Positions 26,758 to 36,272 of a DNA stretch of 64,000 nucleotides are shown here, piece by piece. The stretch covers positions 62,001 through 126,000 of the forward strand of contig JAOZHX010000022.1 in NCBI GenBank assembly GCA_026014665.1. Reading direction: 5' to 3'. The DNA comes from Candidatus Bathyarchaeota archaeon. GTDB taxonomy: Archaea > Thermoproteota > Bathyarchaeia > Bathyarchaeales > Bathycorpusculaceae. The position numbers and the translations under genes were made by a program. Each line of letters starts with the position of its first letter. The stretch's first letter is position 1. The notes below the pieces were generated by a model. It had not been told where the DNA came from. It did not search any database and saw only the letters and a list, made by a program, of their open reading frames with translations.

Positions 26758-27612
26758 TCAGTATTTGAAATACACATTAAAAACCGCTAAAGAAGCAAAA
26801 ATCGCTTCCTCTGTCCTTACCGTGACGGTACCTTGAGCAGGAACAGTATTCACCACAAAATCTACAAGCTTACGCAAAATCAACCCTTCATCTGCAGCGA
26901 TTTCATGCAACCCCCGAGACGGAGCCCCAAATGCAACCAAGACATGTTGGCTGCCGAGCCATTTTTCACCGATGCTTTGAGCGACATCGATGAAATTATC
27001 GCCAATTCTTGCTGTGGCAATCGTTAAGCCAAAACGTTCATCTTTGATTATTTGTCCAATAGACCTTTTTTCTTCTCTGACGCTATAGCCCCAATAGGCT
27101 GGGATGTCGTCCTTGTTTACCGCTTGGACTTCCACTTTGTCTCCTATGTTGATTATTTGCACAGTTAAACGTTCACCAACACTAAACTGTTTATGTCTCA
27201 AAAGTGCGGGTTGCTGCACACCTATTTCCACCATCAACCCTTCTTTCGCCTCGGACAAAACCAATCCTTCTCGGTATTCACCAATCTTCAGATGCTTAGT
27301 TTTTCCGCTAATGGGATGGTGAGGCGTGCGCAATGGCGGTAAGATTCCAACATACTGCAGGTCAGGTTCAAGTTTGAATAATGTTTTACGCAGGTACTGG
27401 GGGGTCTCCATATAATTGAGTAGGAGAGCAATAAAATGTAGATCCCTATGTTGGTCAACTTTGGCGTTGTCAGGATAAACTATGATTTCGTTCACTCGAA
27501 AAATCGCTCCCGCACGCCCAAGCAAACCCACCTTGCTGGTTTTTTCTCGCAGGTGAGGTGTGTCAGAAATAATGGAGGCAGGAATGGCAATTGAAAGTCC
27601 ATTTTTTTCCAT
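26758..27612 (-). CDS. SPOUT-fold RNA methyltransferase (archaeal MTH1-like)
   Basis: A 284-residue protein of the archaeal SPOUT family related to eukaryotic SPOUT1/C9orf114. The N-terminus (SIAIPASIISDTPHLREKTS, VGLLGRAGAIFRVNEIIVYP) and LKIGEYREGLVL enclose an inserted beta-barrel (GLMVEIGVQQPALL); the C-terminal knot region has GLTIATARIGD, HVLVAFGAPSRGLHEI and FVVNTVPAQGTVTVRTEEAI. It should methylate a nucleotide in rRNA or tRNA with SAM. It is divergent from the PGI/PMI gene. Confidence 0.88.
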   Translation of the reverse strand: MEKNGLSIAIPASIISDTPHLREKTSKVGLLGRAGAIFRVNEIIVYPDNAKVDQHRDLHFIALLLNYMETPQYLRKTLFKLEPDLQYVGILPPLRTPHHPISGKTKHLKIGEYREGLVLSEAKEGLMVEIGVQQPALLRHKQFSVGERLTVQIINIGDKVEVQAVNKDDIPAYWGYSVREEKRSIGQIIKDERFGLTIATARIGDNFIDVAQSIGEKWLGSQHVLVAFGAPSRGLHEIAADEGLILRKLVDFVVNTVPAQGTVTVRTEEAIFASLAVFNVYFKY

Positions 27613-27699
27613 ACTTCTCGTCCCAAGCTATCTTGTCTGCGTTGTGCTTAAAAGTGGGGGATGAGATATAAAACTGCGGGTTATTGGAGAATAAATGAT

Positions 27700-28800
27700 A
27701 TGACTGAAAATCCTCTGGATCACGCAGAAACGATAAGAGCGTTCGATAGGAGCGGCATGATAGACTACTGCCTAAACGCTGCCAAATGGTATCAAGAAGC
27801 AGCAAGTCTAGCGCAAAAAATCACGGTTAGCTATCCTAAACCAGCTAACATCATCGTTGCAGGCATGGGGGGCTCAGCCATTGGCGGCGAACTCTTTAAA
27901 GATTGGGCAAAAACCCAGCTTAAAGTACCCATCGAAGTTAATCGCGAATACCATTTGCCGGCTTATGCTAATTCGGAAACACTCGTACTGGTTTCAAGCT
28001 ATTCTGGTGATACTGAAGAAACACTCAGTGCATACTTCGAGGCACTCCAGCGTAAATGTATGATTTATTGTGTTAGCAGTGGTGGTGCGCTCATAAAATA
28101 TGCAAAAAAACATGGTGTCCCGTTTCTGCAGGTTCCAAGCGGCATACCTCCGCGCGCAGCATTGCCCTTCATGTTTGTGCCCTTGCTGGTTTACATGGAG
28201 AAGGCTGGCTTGGTTGAAGGTGTAATGGGCCAGCTTGAAGAAACCATATCTTTACTTGAAAAAATCTCTAAGGAAAACGAGGTTGAAATGCTGACGAGAG
28301 ATAACTTTGCAAAAACGGTAGCTCAGCATATCGGTGAAACTGCTCCTATTATCTATGGTCAGGGTATCTATCGGAGTGTGGCTCAGCGTTTCAAGCAGCA
28401 ATTTAATGAGAACAGCAAATCCGCTGCGAAATGGGAGGTTTTTCCCGAGGTGGACCATAACGAAATTGTAGGTTGGGAAGGTCGTGGTGAGCAATGCAGG
28501 TATTTTTCTGTTATACTAATCCGTGATAACGACGAACCAGTGGAAATTCAAAGCCGCATCGATATATCTCAACAAATAATGGAGCGCGCTGGTTTACTAA
28601 TGTTTGAACTAAAGGTGCAAGGCAAAAGTCCACTTGCCAAGATGCTCTCTACGGTTGTGCTGGGGGACTTCATAAGCGTCTATTTAGCAGTTATGCGAAG
28701 TGTTGATCCGACACCTGTGCAAACCATCAGTTACCTGAAGAGTTCTCTTAGCGAAACGGGTGTTAGAGAGAAAATAATCGCTGGGCTAGAAAAACTCTAG
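27700..28800 (+). CDS. bifunctional phosphoglucose/phosphomannose isomerase
   Basis: A 366-residue SIS-domain isomerase interconverting glucose-6-P or mannose-6-P with fructose-6-P. Signatures are GMGGSAIGGELF, SSYSGDTEETLS, SSGGALIKYAKKHGVP and the catalytic region EVFPEVDHNEIVGWEG. The family is the usual PGI of Crenarchaeota-related archaea. The start at 27700 (MTENPLDHAE) is preferred to an ATG at 27661 because a TATA-like ATATAAAA lies between them. It converges with inositol phosphate synthase, which uses glucose-6-P. Confidence 0.93.
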   Translation: MTENPLDHAETIRAFDRSGMIDYCLNAAKWYQEAASLAQKITVSYPKPANIIVAGMGGSAIGGELFKDWAKTQLKVPIEVNREYHLPAYANSETLVLVSSYSGDTEETLSAYFEALQRKCMIYCVSSGGALIKYAKKHGVPFLQVPSGIPPRAALPFMFVPLLVYMEKAGLVEGVMGQLEETISLLEKISKENEVEMLTRDNFAKTVAQHIGETAPIIYGQGIYRSVAQRFKQQFNENSKSAAKWEVFPEVDHNEIVGWEGRGEQCRYFSVILIRDNDEPVEIQSRIDISQQIMERAGLLMFELKVQGKSPLAKMLSTVVLGDFISVYLAVMRSVDPTPVQTISYLKSSLSETGVREKIIAGLEKL

Positions 28801-28801
28801 C

Positions 28802-29845
28802 TTAGGCTATAAATTCTTTGAATGCTTTTTCTGCGACTTCCAGCGAAAGCATCTTGGGCGGGTGCTTGAAGCCGTATGCACAGACCAGTTCTATTGCGCC
28901 TTTCTCTTGTTTGATTAATGCAACTTTTACTGCTCGCAGTACATCGAAGAGGACGCTGCCAGCGTTGGGTGCATCGGTAGTTTGGAATTTGAGGTCGATT
29001 ATTAGGGGTATGTTGCAGAAGTAGGTTCCGCTTATCCAGAAGTAGCTGTCCCGTTTGTTCTGCAGGAAATCCACGTAGTCGGTTGAGCCTGCAACAACTT
29101 CAGTTTTGTAGGGTAGGGCTGAGGCGACTGATTCGGTTTTGATGGTGCGTTTGGTGTCGCGTGTTCGCTCCATGGTATCTACGGATTCGGTTCCGCCTCC
29201 GACGTCAAGCTGGTAGGTTTCATTTATGTGGACGCCGTTGTCTGAGAGCAGTTTAAGGAGGGTTTTGTGAAGTGCGGTTGAGCCGACTTGGTCGACTAAG
29301 TCATCGCCGACGAGGGGAAGGTTGGCGTCAGCGAACTTTTTTGCCCAAACCGCATCGGAAGCTAAGAAGTTTGGTGTAGCGTTAATTAACGCACATCCAG
29401 CCGCTAAAGCTTGTTGTGCATACCACTCTGTGGCCTTTCGGGCGCCGCTTGGAAGCAAATTAATCATAATTTCGGCGCCAGACGCTTTTAGCACCTTAAC
29501 GACATCTGCGTCTTGTGCTTTGCTGATTTGGATTAGAAGTTTGGTTGAGTCTCCCACACCATCAAGCAGGGGTCCCTTGGCGACTTTGACGCCCGTTTTT
29601 GGGAGATCACAGACTTTCGGTGCGTTGTTGGGTTGAGCGAAAATTGCTTCCGATAGATCCTTGCCGACTTTTCTTTCATCCACGTCAAATGCAGCAACCA
29701 CCTGGATGTCTTTTGGGTCGAATCCTGCAAGGGTGGGATGGCGTAGTCCTTTAGAGTCTTTTGATGCGGTATAGTATTGGATACCTTGGATGAAGGATGA
29801 GGCGCAGTTTCCCACGCCGATTAATGCAACTTTGATTTTGGGCAT
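28802..29845 (-). CDS. myo-inositol-1-phosphate synthase
   Basis: About 347 residues with an N-terminal NAD-binding fold (KIKVALIGVGNCASSFIQGI), AAFDVDERKVGKDL, MINLLPSGARKATEWYAQ and the catalytic stretch GDDLVDQVGSTALHKTLL. It converts glucose-6-P to inositol-3-phosphate, needed for archaeal phosphoinositol lipids and for osmolytes. The start is the ATG at 29845; the open frame further upstream contains the likely TATA (CTTTTTATAAG near 29884-29894) and is not coding. It converges with the isomerase gene, one base apart. Confidence 0.92.
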   Translation of the reverse strand: MPKIKVALIGVGNCASSFIQGIQYYTASKDSKGLRHPTLAGFDPKDIQVVAAFDVDERKVGKDLSEAIFAQPNNAPKVCDLPKTGVKVAKGPLLDGVGDSTKLLIQISKAQDADVVKVLKASGAEIMINLLPSGARKATEWYAQQALAAGCALINATPNFLASDAVWAKKFADANLPLVGDDLVDQVGSTALHKTLLKLLSDNGVHINETYQLDVGGGTESVDTMERTRDTKRTIKTESVASALPYKTEVVAGSTDYVDFLQNKRDSYFWISGTYFCNIPLIIDLKFQTTDAPNAGSVLFDVLRAVKVALIKQEKGAIELVCAYGFKHPPKMLSLEVAEKAFKEFIA

Positions 29846-30432
29846 AATTTTTGCCTCTTGCTTGGCAATGGTATTTGCTGTTGCCTTATAAAAAGCTACG
29901 CAGATAAAGCTGGAAATGTTAGGCTTGAATGCTCTCGTTTTTTGATAGTTACACAAAAATAGCTAGATAACTTCAGCTAAACCTTAGTCCAAGAGGTAAA
30001 AGCAACATTGCAAAAAATCCTCATGAGTAGCCTTTAATGGCTTTTAGAATTTGTTTAGTTGGGAGAGCTGGATTTGACCCTTCAACAATCCACCGTCGCT
30101 TGTGAGTGATTTATTCTCCTTGCTGCCACTCTTTATGTGGATGTGGCGGTTTTATGGTTGCCACAAGATAGTTTATGGAGGCGTTTGCTTTTTGGGTTCG
30201 CATCCCGTTTCAAATTCCATTATGGTGTGGCACAAGCAAACCACACCACACATCCAACATGGCTCCATGTTGAAGTCGTCACGGTGTGCGTGTGGAGGAT
30301 GTATAGCTTGTTTTTTTCTCCATAAGAAGCATTTGGTAGCCAAAGCAGGGGGTATATGTCTGGGACAATCCAAAGCCCAGAAACCAAGGTAAGACATGAG
30401 CAAAATTTCTGTTGATATGGTGGGGTTGGTTG
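29846..30432. other. intergenic region with repeat copy C
   Basis: This 590-base gap between the inositol phosphate synthase promoter and the end of the hydrogenase operon contains repeat copy C (30132-30297). A short stretch at about 30055-30070 looks like a tRNA D-arm but lacks the rest of a cloverleaf. No gene is supported. Confidence 0.5.
30132..30297 (-). repeat. dispersed palindromic repeat, copy C (inverted)
   Basis: Copy C lies in the opposite orientation to A and B. Its core is nearly identical to A: CAACATGG-AG-CCATGTTG hairpin, TGGTGTGG…CCACACCA stem, AAGCAAAC…GTTTGCTT stem and the GTGGC…GCCAC tail hairpin. Its outer left end is more diverged (CTCCACACG instead of TGCCACATG) but CCACA/TGTGG pairing remains. 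The three copies differ mostly outside the stems. Confidence 0.85.
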
Positions 30433-31923
30433 TTAGATTGGAGGTATTAGTTGTAGGTTTCCGCCTGGTTGCAGCAAATTGAAGACTATCTGTGGGAATA
30501 ATCCAAGGATGAGGATGGCTGCCGCGAGGATGAAGATGGGGATGAGTATGCGTTTGGATTCATTGATTACTGTTTCATCTTTGGGTTTTCGTGCGTACAT
30601 GTAGTTTACCAGTCTGAACAGGTATGCTGTCTGAAGTACGCTTGTTAATACGCCTATGACGGCTAGCCAGCTCATGTTTGCTTCTATGGCTGAGGTGAAC
30701 ACGAGGTATTTAGCCATAAATCCGCCCAGAGGTGGAACACCTGCGAAGGATAAGCCAGCCATAACCAACGCTAAACTGACTAGTGGCATCTTTCTACCTA
30801 TGCCTGAGAAATCTTCCAGTGTCTTGTAGCCATGGCTGTTCATGACTCCGACCGCCATGAAGGCAAGTGCAGTTGTTATGCCGCCGATAAGGAAGAAGTA
30901 GAGGTTGCCGACTAAGCCAAGCGACGTGTAGCTGGTGATGGCTACTAGGTTGTATCCGACGTCTGCGACGCATATGTTGGCGATTAATCGTTTGACGTTA
31001 GTTTGTATTAGAGCGAACAAGTTGCCCACTATCATGGTTAAGGCTGCCATGACGGCTAGCATGAATATCCAGTTCAATCCTGCAGGCGTTATGATGAAGA
31101 CGAGCACTCGGATGAGGATGTAGTAGCTTCCTTGGTCGACAAGGGCAGAGAGGAAAGCAGCTGAGGTAGATGGTGCAGCAGTGTATGCATCGGGGAGCCA
31201 GAAGTGGAAGGGCACGATGGCTGATTCAATTGCATATCCTGTAGCGATGAATATGAAAGCTATAACCAGCAGTCGCTTATCCGCCAAGGTTACCAATGCT
31301 TGCTGCACGTCGGTAAAGTTGAGGCTACCCGTTATGCCATAAACGATGGATAATCCGAAGACGACAAAGGCTGACGCAATAATAATCATAACCAAATACT
31401 TGAGCGTAGAGTTGATGGTTAACGCATTTTTCTTGTACAGCATTAAGAAGCCTGCACCCGCAGCAGCTGCTTCCCAGAAAATGAACAAGGTCAAGAGGTC
31501 GCCTGAGAGGACAGCACCCAGCAATGCGGCTGTGAGCATAAGCATTATGGCGAAGTAACGTTCTGATGGTCGTTCGTTTGAGTTAATAGCGAATACGGTG
31601 TAGATTAAAATGATTGCACTTAATGCTATAACGATTATAGACATGTAGATGGAGATAACATCAATCATAAATGAGCTAGATAGACCAGCCAATGCGCCGC
31701 CGTTTAAGGTAAAGTTAAGAACGGAATATGACTCTAAACCATAATATTTGAGTGCCAAATTTGCCACGGCGGTCCCAGCGACAGCGTAGACAGCCATGAA
31801 CCAGCCGACGGTTAAGGCAAGCTTATGACTACTTTTTCTGATTAGCCTAAACACAGGAATAGTGAGCAACGCCGAAATAACTAAGCTCAGTATTGGTAAT
31901 ATGATATCTATGATTTCAATCAT
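30433..31923 (-). CDS. nuoN: complex I/group 4 hydrogenase antiporter-like subunit NuoN
   Basis: A 496-residue protein with about 14 membrane helices, the last gene of the ten-gene operon. TM5 Glu is present in LFIFWEAAAAG. In the place of the two key lysines of the proton path there is IESAIVPFHFWLPDAY (Lys to Glu in TM7) and ALVDQGSYYILIRV (Lys to Gln in TM8), so this subunit may not pump in the standard way. It follows NuoM by 19 bases. Confidence 0.92.
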   Translation of the reverse strand: MIEIIDIILPILSLVISALLTIPVFRLIRKSSHKLALTVGWFMAVYAVAGTAVANLALKYYGLESYSVLNFTLNGGALAGLSSSFMIDVISIYMSIIVIALSAIILIYTVFAINSNERPSERYFAIMLMLTAALLGAVLSGDLLTLFIFWEAAAAGAGFLMLYKKNALTINSTLKYLVMIIIASAFVVFGLSIVYGITGSLNFTDVQQALVTLADKRLLVIAFIFIATGYAIESAIVPFHFWLPDAYTAAPSTSAAFLSALVDQGSYYILIRVLVFIITPAGLNWIFMLAVMAALTMIVGNLFALIQTNVKRLIANICVADVGYNLVAITSYTSLGLVGNLYFFLIGGITTALAFMAVGVMNSHGYKTLEDFSGIGRKMPLVSLALVMAGLSFAGVPPLGGFMAKYLVFTSAIEANMSWLAVIGVLTSVLQTAYLFRLVNYMYARKPKDETVINESKRILIPIFILAAAILILGLFPQIVFNLLQPGGNLQLIPPI

Positions 31924-31942
31924 TGAGGATACCGCCGATAGT

Positions 31943-33472
31943 TTAGCCTGCTAAACCAAATTTCACAGTCTCAATTAGTTGCAGGAAGAAAGTCGGATAC
32001 ACACCTACTAATATAACCATTACGACCAGAATAGCTAAAGATACCTTCATGTAATTGGGTATATCAAAGATTTTCTTTTGTTCGCCGTCGTTCTGCTTGG
32101 GTTGTCCTAAGAACACTTTGGATGTAAACCGCAAAGAGTAGGCAAGTGAGAGAACCGTAGCTATAAGCATAAACGCAGTGGGTATCAAGTAGAAAGAGTC
32201 GTAGCTGATTACTTGGAAGGCACCGACGAATATGAGGAACTCACTTATGAAGCAGGCAAATGGAGGCGCACCAGCTATACTTAAGGCTGCGGCTGTTGCT
32301 GCAACTGCGGTGAAAGGCATTTTTCCTGCTAACCCACCCATTTCTCGGATATCTCTAGTTTCAGTTTGATGCATGACTGCACCCGCGGAAAGGAAGAGGA
32401 GCCCTTTGCTAACGCCGTGACTTACTATATGAAGCACAGTGCCCGTGATGGCTGTGGCTGAAATAAGGATAACTGCTGAGCCTGCAGCGACGCTCACAGG
32501 GAAAAGGGAAAGACCAAACATTACGTAACCCATGTGAGCGATGCTGGAATACGCGATCAAACGTTTTATGTCGTTTTCTACTAGTGCGATCAGGGAACCG
32601 AAAAACGCTGAAATTAAGCCAAAGATTGCCATGCCATGCAAGAAATCGGCTCCAAACGCTGCTCCGACAGATGGAAATACGATGCCTAGAGACAGCCGCA
32701 GAATTGCGTAAGCACCCGCACTGATGATAACTCCGCTAAGTAAAGCAGACATGGTTGCAGGTGCTTCCGAATGGGCGTCAGGCAGCCACATATGAACTGG
32801 AACCACTGCCATTTTGACGGCAAACCCAGCGGTTAAAGCTACGATTACCCATTTTGCGATATCTCCGCCATGGGTCGCCAGCGCAGCTTGCACTTGGAAC
32901 ATATCGGTGTAGCCAGTCACCATGTAGAGTGCACCTATGCCGAGTAAGACGAAAACAGCGCCAGCGTGTGTAAAGATGAATAACTTGAAGGCTGCTTTGT
33001 AGGCATCTCGGTAACCCCAGTTGCCTACTATAAAGTAGGCTGGGACCAGCATGAGTTCCCAGCAGAAATAGAACAAAAGCAAGTTAGAAGTTAAGAATAC
33101 ACCCACTAAGCCCACAGAAAGCATGCAGAGGAGCGCGTAGTAGGCAGGGAGGTTCTTTTTGTGTTCCATGTAGTTAATGGAGAAGATAGCAGCAGCTATG
33201 ATTAAAACCAAGCTAATTATGGCTATGGATGCGCTTATGCCGTCGACAAAGAGGGTGAATGAAGCGTTTAGGACGGAAATCCATTCATACGTTTCCACGT
33301 ACCTACCGCTGCTAAGAATTGTGGGGATGGTAGTGGCGATTAATGCCAAGTTTACGATGGCTATGAGAGCAACAAATATTGCTGCTGCTTTGGGTGATTT
33401 CTTTCCTGTAAGGTAAACAAAGGGTACACTTATCGTTGGTATTAAGAACACTGATAGCAATGCAAACGACAT
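31943..33472 (-). CDS. nuoM: complex I/group 4 hydrogenase antiporter-like subunit NuoM
   Basis: A 509-residue, 14-helix proton/sodium translocation subunit of the Mrp-antiporter type. TM5 Glu is in FYFCWELMLVPAYF and TM7 Lys in FAVKMAVVPVHMWLPDAH. The usual TM8 Lys position is Ser (SGVIISAGAYAILRL). ENDIKRLIAYSSIAHMGYV is the well-conserved loop. The spacing to NuoL is three bases. Confidence 0.95.
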   Translation of the reverse strand: MSFALLSVFLIPTISVPFVYLTGKKSPKAAAIFVALIAIVNLALIATTIPTILSSGRYVETYEWISVLNASFTLFVDGISASIAIISLVLIIAAAIFSINYMEHKKNLPAYYALLCMLSVGLVGVFLTSNLLLFYFCWELMLVPAYFIVGNWGYRDAYKAAFKLFIFTHAGAVFVLLGIGALYMVTGYTDMFQVQAALATHGGDIAKWVIVALTAGFAVKMAVVPVHMWLPDAHSEAPATMSALLSGVIISAGAYAILRLSLGIVFPSVGAAFGADFLHGMAIFGLISAFFGSLIALVENDIKRLIAYSSIAHMGYVMFGLSLFPVSVAAGSAVILISATAITGTVLHIVSHGVSKGLLFLSAGAVMHQTETRDIREMGGLAGKMPFTAVAATAAALSIAGAPPFACFISEFLIFVGAFQVISYDSFYLIPTAFMLIATVLSLAYSLRFTSKVFLGQPKQNDGEQKKIFDIPNYMKVSLAILVVMVILVGVYPTFFLQLIETVKFGLAG

Positions 33473-33475
33473 TTT

Positions 33476-35500
33476 TTACACTCCCATGGTTAAGATTATC
33501 AGGATTACTATGAGGACGAAACCTAACACCGCTGCTGCAATGTAGTGCTGAAGCGATGTTGATGGTGTCTTTCGTTTAATTTCTGATGCCCCGCTCACAG
33601 TCTTATTGCCTATTGCGCTTAAGAATTTATCCAATAAAACGTCAAACTTGTGGATTTCTGAAGCACCGCTGATGGAGCGGGTGGCGATAACGTTTAAGAA
33701 CTGATCTGTCGCAACATCAAAAGAGCTGTGAACTGCACTTGCAAAACGGAAGAATCCCGAAGCGACCTTTTGTGGAATCAGGTTGTACTTATCTTCGAAA
33801 TGGCCCAAACTGTTTGAGACTTTTGTGATGCCTTTGGCGATTGCATTGTAAATGTCGTCAAAGAAGTAGCCGTGGCTTAAGATGGTAGTAATTGGGTTCT
33901 TGCCGCTGACTATTGTGCGTATGTTGGATGAAGTCTTGTAGTAGGTATAGTAGATCAACAGGCCAGTAGGCAACAGTAGGGAGAGGAAAATTGGCGTCTC
34001 CAAATTCACGAATGCGCCAACTAGGCTTATTTCCAACTCTACATGCATGAAACTCGCGACTAATGGCTGAGCAACACCCCACACCACACATAAGATAGCC
34101 AAAACTATAGCCGGGTAGAGCATGGTTTTGGGTGCTTCATGCGGGTGCATCTTAGTTATATGGTCAGATTCTTTACCCATGAATATTAAAGCCATGAATC
34201 TTAAGCTGTAGGCAAACGTCAGCATAGTAGTGGCAAACAGTATTATAGTTTGAACAAGGTTGCCTGTTTCGCTGATGCTGGTGATGATTAAGCCCTTACT
34301 AAAGAACGCAGCGAAAGGCGGCAAGCCGCTAGTGGTAATGATCATAATGACTGCCAAAATGAACGTGATTGGCATAGCCTTCTTGAGTCCACCCATCAAA
34401 CGCATGTCACGCGTGCCAAGTGCATGTATGATGCCGCCGGCAAGCAGGAATCCAAGCCCTTCAAAGAATGCATGACTCATCATGTGGTAGAGGCTTGCAA
34501 ACCAACCAAGTGAACTAGCAGAGGACGCCGTGCCAAGTGCAGCCATCATAAAGCCAAGCTGACTGATGGTTGAGTAGGCGAGTACACCTTTGATGTCGTT
34601 CGTGTAGAAAGCTAATGTTGCTCCAACTATAGCAGTTAAGACGCCGATCCATGCGATTGTAGGCAACCAATAGGGTAGGGCAGCCGCTAAGGGTCCAATT
34701 ATAAGTATGAAACGGGCAATCAAGTAGATACCTGCCTTAACCATCGTTGCAGAGTGCAGCAGGGCACTTACAGAGGTCGGAGCTTCCATGGCGCTGTAGA
34801 GCCAAGTATGCAGGGGAAGTTGAGCGGATTTGGCTATGGCGCCTCCAAGCGTTAAGAACGCAATAGCTGTTAAGGTTGGTATGGGGATAGATGAAATACC
34901 CGCGATTATTTCTCTAAACGAAAACGTACCCAAAGACACATATACTAAGGCTATGGCACCAAGCAGTGCTATGTCGCCTATTCGGGTCATAATGAAGACT
35001 TTAGTTCCCGCCTTCACCGATTCAGGCCGTTTATACCAGAAAGAAATCAACGTAAACGAGCATAAGCCGACCATCTCCCAGAAAATAAACATCTGAAGCA
35101 GGTTATCGGAGATAACTAGACCAATCATGGAGCCGATGAAAAGTAACAGCAGGAAATAGTAGCGGGTTAAGCCTTCTTCATGCGCCATGTAACCCAACGA
35201 GTACACTGCTATGATTAATCCGAAAAACGCCACCAGTGAAGTGAACAATACGCTAAGCGGGTCGATGAAAACACCTGCATTGATACCTGCAAACCAAACA
35301 ACAGAACTAACCGTGGGCTCACCTGAACCAAAGAACACGCCCGGCACCATCGAAAGCGCCAGACCAGTGGTTATGGCAGCGATTAGAACAACAAAGTAGT
35401 TTCGTGCTTTAGCGCTAAACTTCGATATTAAAGGGACAAATAAGCTTGAGATGAGAGGTATAACCCAAACGAGCCAACCTGTGATGCTGTCAAGTGACAT
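33476..35500 (-). CDS. nuoL: complex I/group 4 hydrogenase antiporter-like subunit NuoL
   Basis: A 674-residue NuoL-type subunit. It has TM5 Glu in FIFWEMVGLCSF, TM7 Lys in IAKSAQLPLHTWLYSAMEAP, TM8 Lys in TMVKAGIYLIARF and the FYTNDIKGVLAYSTISQLGF loop. A C-terminal extension of more than 100 residues ends in one more membrane helix, consistent with the lateral helix that runs along the membrane arm in complex I. Its stop/start overlaps NuoK by one base. Confidence 0.95.
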   Translation of the reverse strand: MSLDSITGWLVWVIPLISSLFVPLISKFSAKARNYFVVLIAAITTGLALSMVPGVFFGSGEPTVSSVVWFAGINAGVFIDPLSVLFTSLVAFFGLIIAVYSLGYMAHEEGLTRYYFLLLLFIGSMIGLVISDNLLQMFIFWEMVGLCSFTLISFWYKRPESVKAGTKVFIMTRIGDIALLGAIALVYVSLGTFSFREIIAGISSIPIPTLTAIAFLTLGGAIAKSAQLPLHTWLYSAMEAPTSVSALLHSATMVKAGIYLIARFILIIGPLAAALPYWLPTIAWIGVLTAIVGATLAFYTNDIKGVLAYSTISQLGFMMAALGTASSASSLGWFASLYHMMSHAFFEGLGFLLAGGIIHALGTRDMRLMGGLKKAMPITFILAVIMIITTSGLPPFAAFFSKGLIITSISETGNLVQTIILFATTMLTFAYSLRFMALIFMGKESDHITKMHPHEAPKTMLYPAIVLAILCVVWGVAQPLVASFMHVELEISLVGAFVNLETPIFLSLLLPTGLLIYYTYYKTSSNIRTIVSGKNPITTILSHGYFFDDIYNAIAKGITKVSNSLGHFEDKYNLIPQKVASGFFRFASAVHSSFDVATDQFLNVIATRSISGASEIHKFDVLLDKFLSAIGNKTVSGASEIKRKTPSTSLQHYIAAAVLGFVLIVILIILTMGV

Positions 35501-35811
35501 TACTCTTCAACCTCACTATCGTTTTCTTGTAATTTCATGACTTCACTGATATCGCTTGTTCCATACTTCTTAGACACAATGACAAGCAACGCCAAAATCA
35601 CTGCGCTTACTGCCGTATCTGTTGAGAAAGCCAAAATCAAGAATGCCTCCCCTAAACCTTTACCCATGGCTGAGGCAAGCGTGACAAAGTTTAAGGTTGC
35701 ACCTGTGGCGATTAACTCGACAGATATGAAGACCTTAAGGAGATGACGGTTCGTAAGCAAACCGTATACGCCGATTGCCAGCATAACCAACGATAAGATT
35801 ACAAAGTCCAT
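35500..35811 (-). CDS. nuoK: complex I-like subunit NuoK
   Basis: A 103-residue three-helix protein (FVILSLVMLAIGVYGLLTN, VFISVELIATGATLNFVTLA, AFLILAFSTDTAVSAVILAL). The membrane Glu of helix 2 (ISVELIATG) is kept, as in NuoK and MrpC. The helix 3 acid is Asp/Thr-rich (FSTDTAVSA). It forms part of the proton channel link between the hydrogenase module and NuoL/M/N. The gene abuts both neighbours. Confidence 0.93.
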   Translation of the reverse strand: MDFVILSLVMLAIGVYGLLTNRHLLKVFISVELIATGATLNFVTLASAMGKGLGEAFLILAFSTDTAVSAVILALLVIVSKKYGTSDISEVMKLQENDSEVEE

Positions 35812-36272
35812 TATTTGCCACCGTTCCTCTTCTCATACAAGACAATGGCGATGCCCAAAGCTACCGTCAAAATAACCAACCCCTGCAAAACCACATCCAC
35901 ACCCCGCAGGTTCCAAAGTGCATCACCAAACGAAACATCCGAGCCTTCTGCAACTGCTCCTGAAACAGAAAGAAAAACCGCCGGCAACGACAAAACTATG
36001 CCAGCACCGATTAAGGCAGCAGTGTTTTTTGGCGAGGCTCTCTTGGCAGGTTTTTCGCTCAGCATTTCTCCAGACAAAAACAGGATGGCTAGGGTGCCTA
36101 CGCCCACGGCAAACTGGAATATGGCGACGAAAACTGCGCCGTTTAACACGTATATTAAGGCTGTGAAAAGGAAAGTTCCCGCTAGCGCCGCAACCGAGTA
36201 GACTGCTTCATCCAAGAACAAAGCAAGGCAAGCAGTAACAATCAAGCCGACGGAGATTATTTCAACGATCAC
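35811..36272 (-). CDS. nuoJ: complex I-like subunit NuoJ
   Basis: A 153-residue protein with five membrane helices. The conserved helix VYVLNGAVFVAIFQFAVGVG corresponds to YxxLxAxFLAxxQxxVYxGA of NuoJ, with Phe in place of the Tyr of the pi-bulge. Its start overlaps the NuoI stop by four bases. Some NuoJ proteins are split into two genes in archaea; here it appears as a single, rather short, form. Confidence 0.9.
   Translation of the reverse strand: MIVEIISVGLIVTACLALFLDEAVYSVAALAGTFLFTALIYVLNGAVFVAIFQFAVGVGTLAILFLSGEMLSEKPAKRASPKNTAALIGAGIVLSLPAVFLSVSGAVAEGSDVSFGDALWNLRGVDVVLQGLVILTVALGIAIVLYEKRNGGK

Noticed and set aside
29846-29956. N-terminal extension of inositol phosphate synthase to 29956
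   Set aside because: The added residues are not family-like and include the likely TATA box; the Rossmann fold begins right after the ATG at 29845.
30050-30090. A tRNA-like segment (AGTTGGGAGAGC resembling a D-arm)
   Set aside because: No matching acceptor stem, anticodon arm or TTCRA loop could be placed around it. A tRNA scan would settle this.
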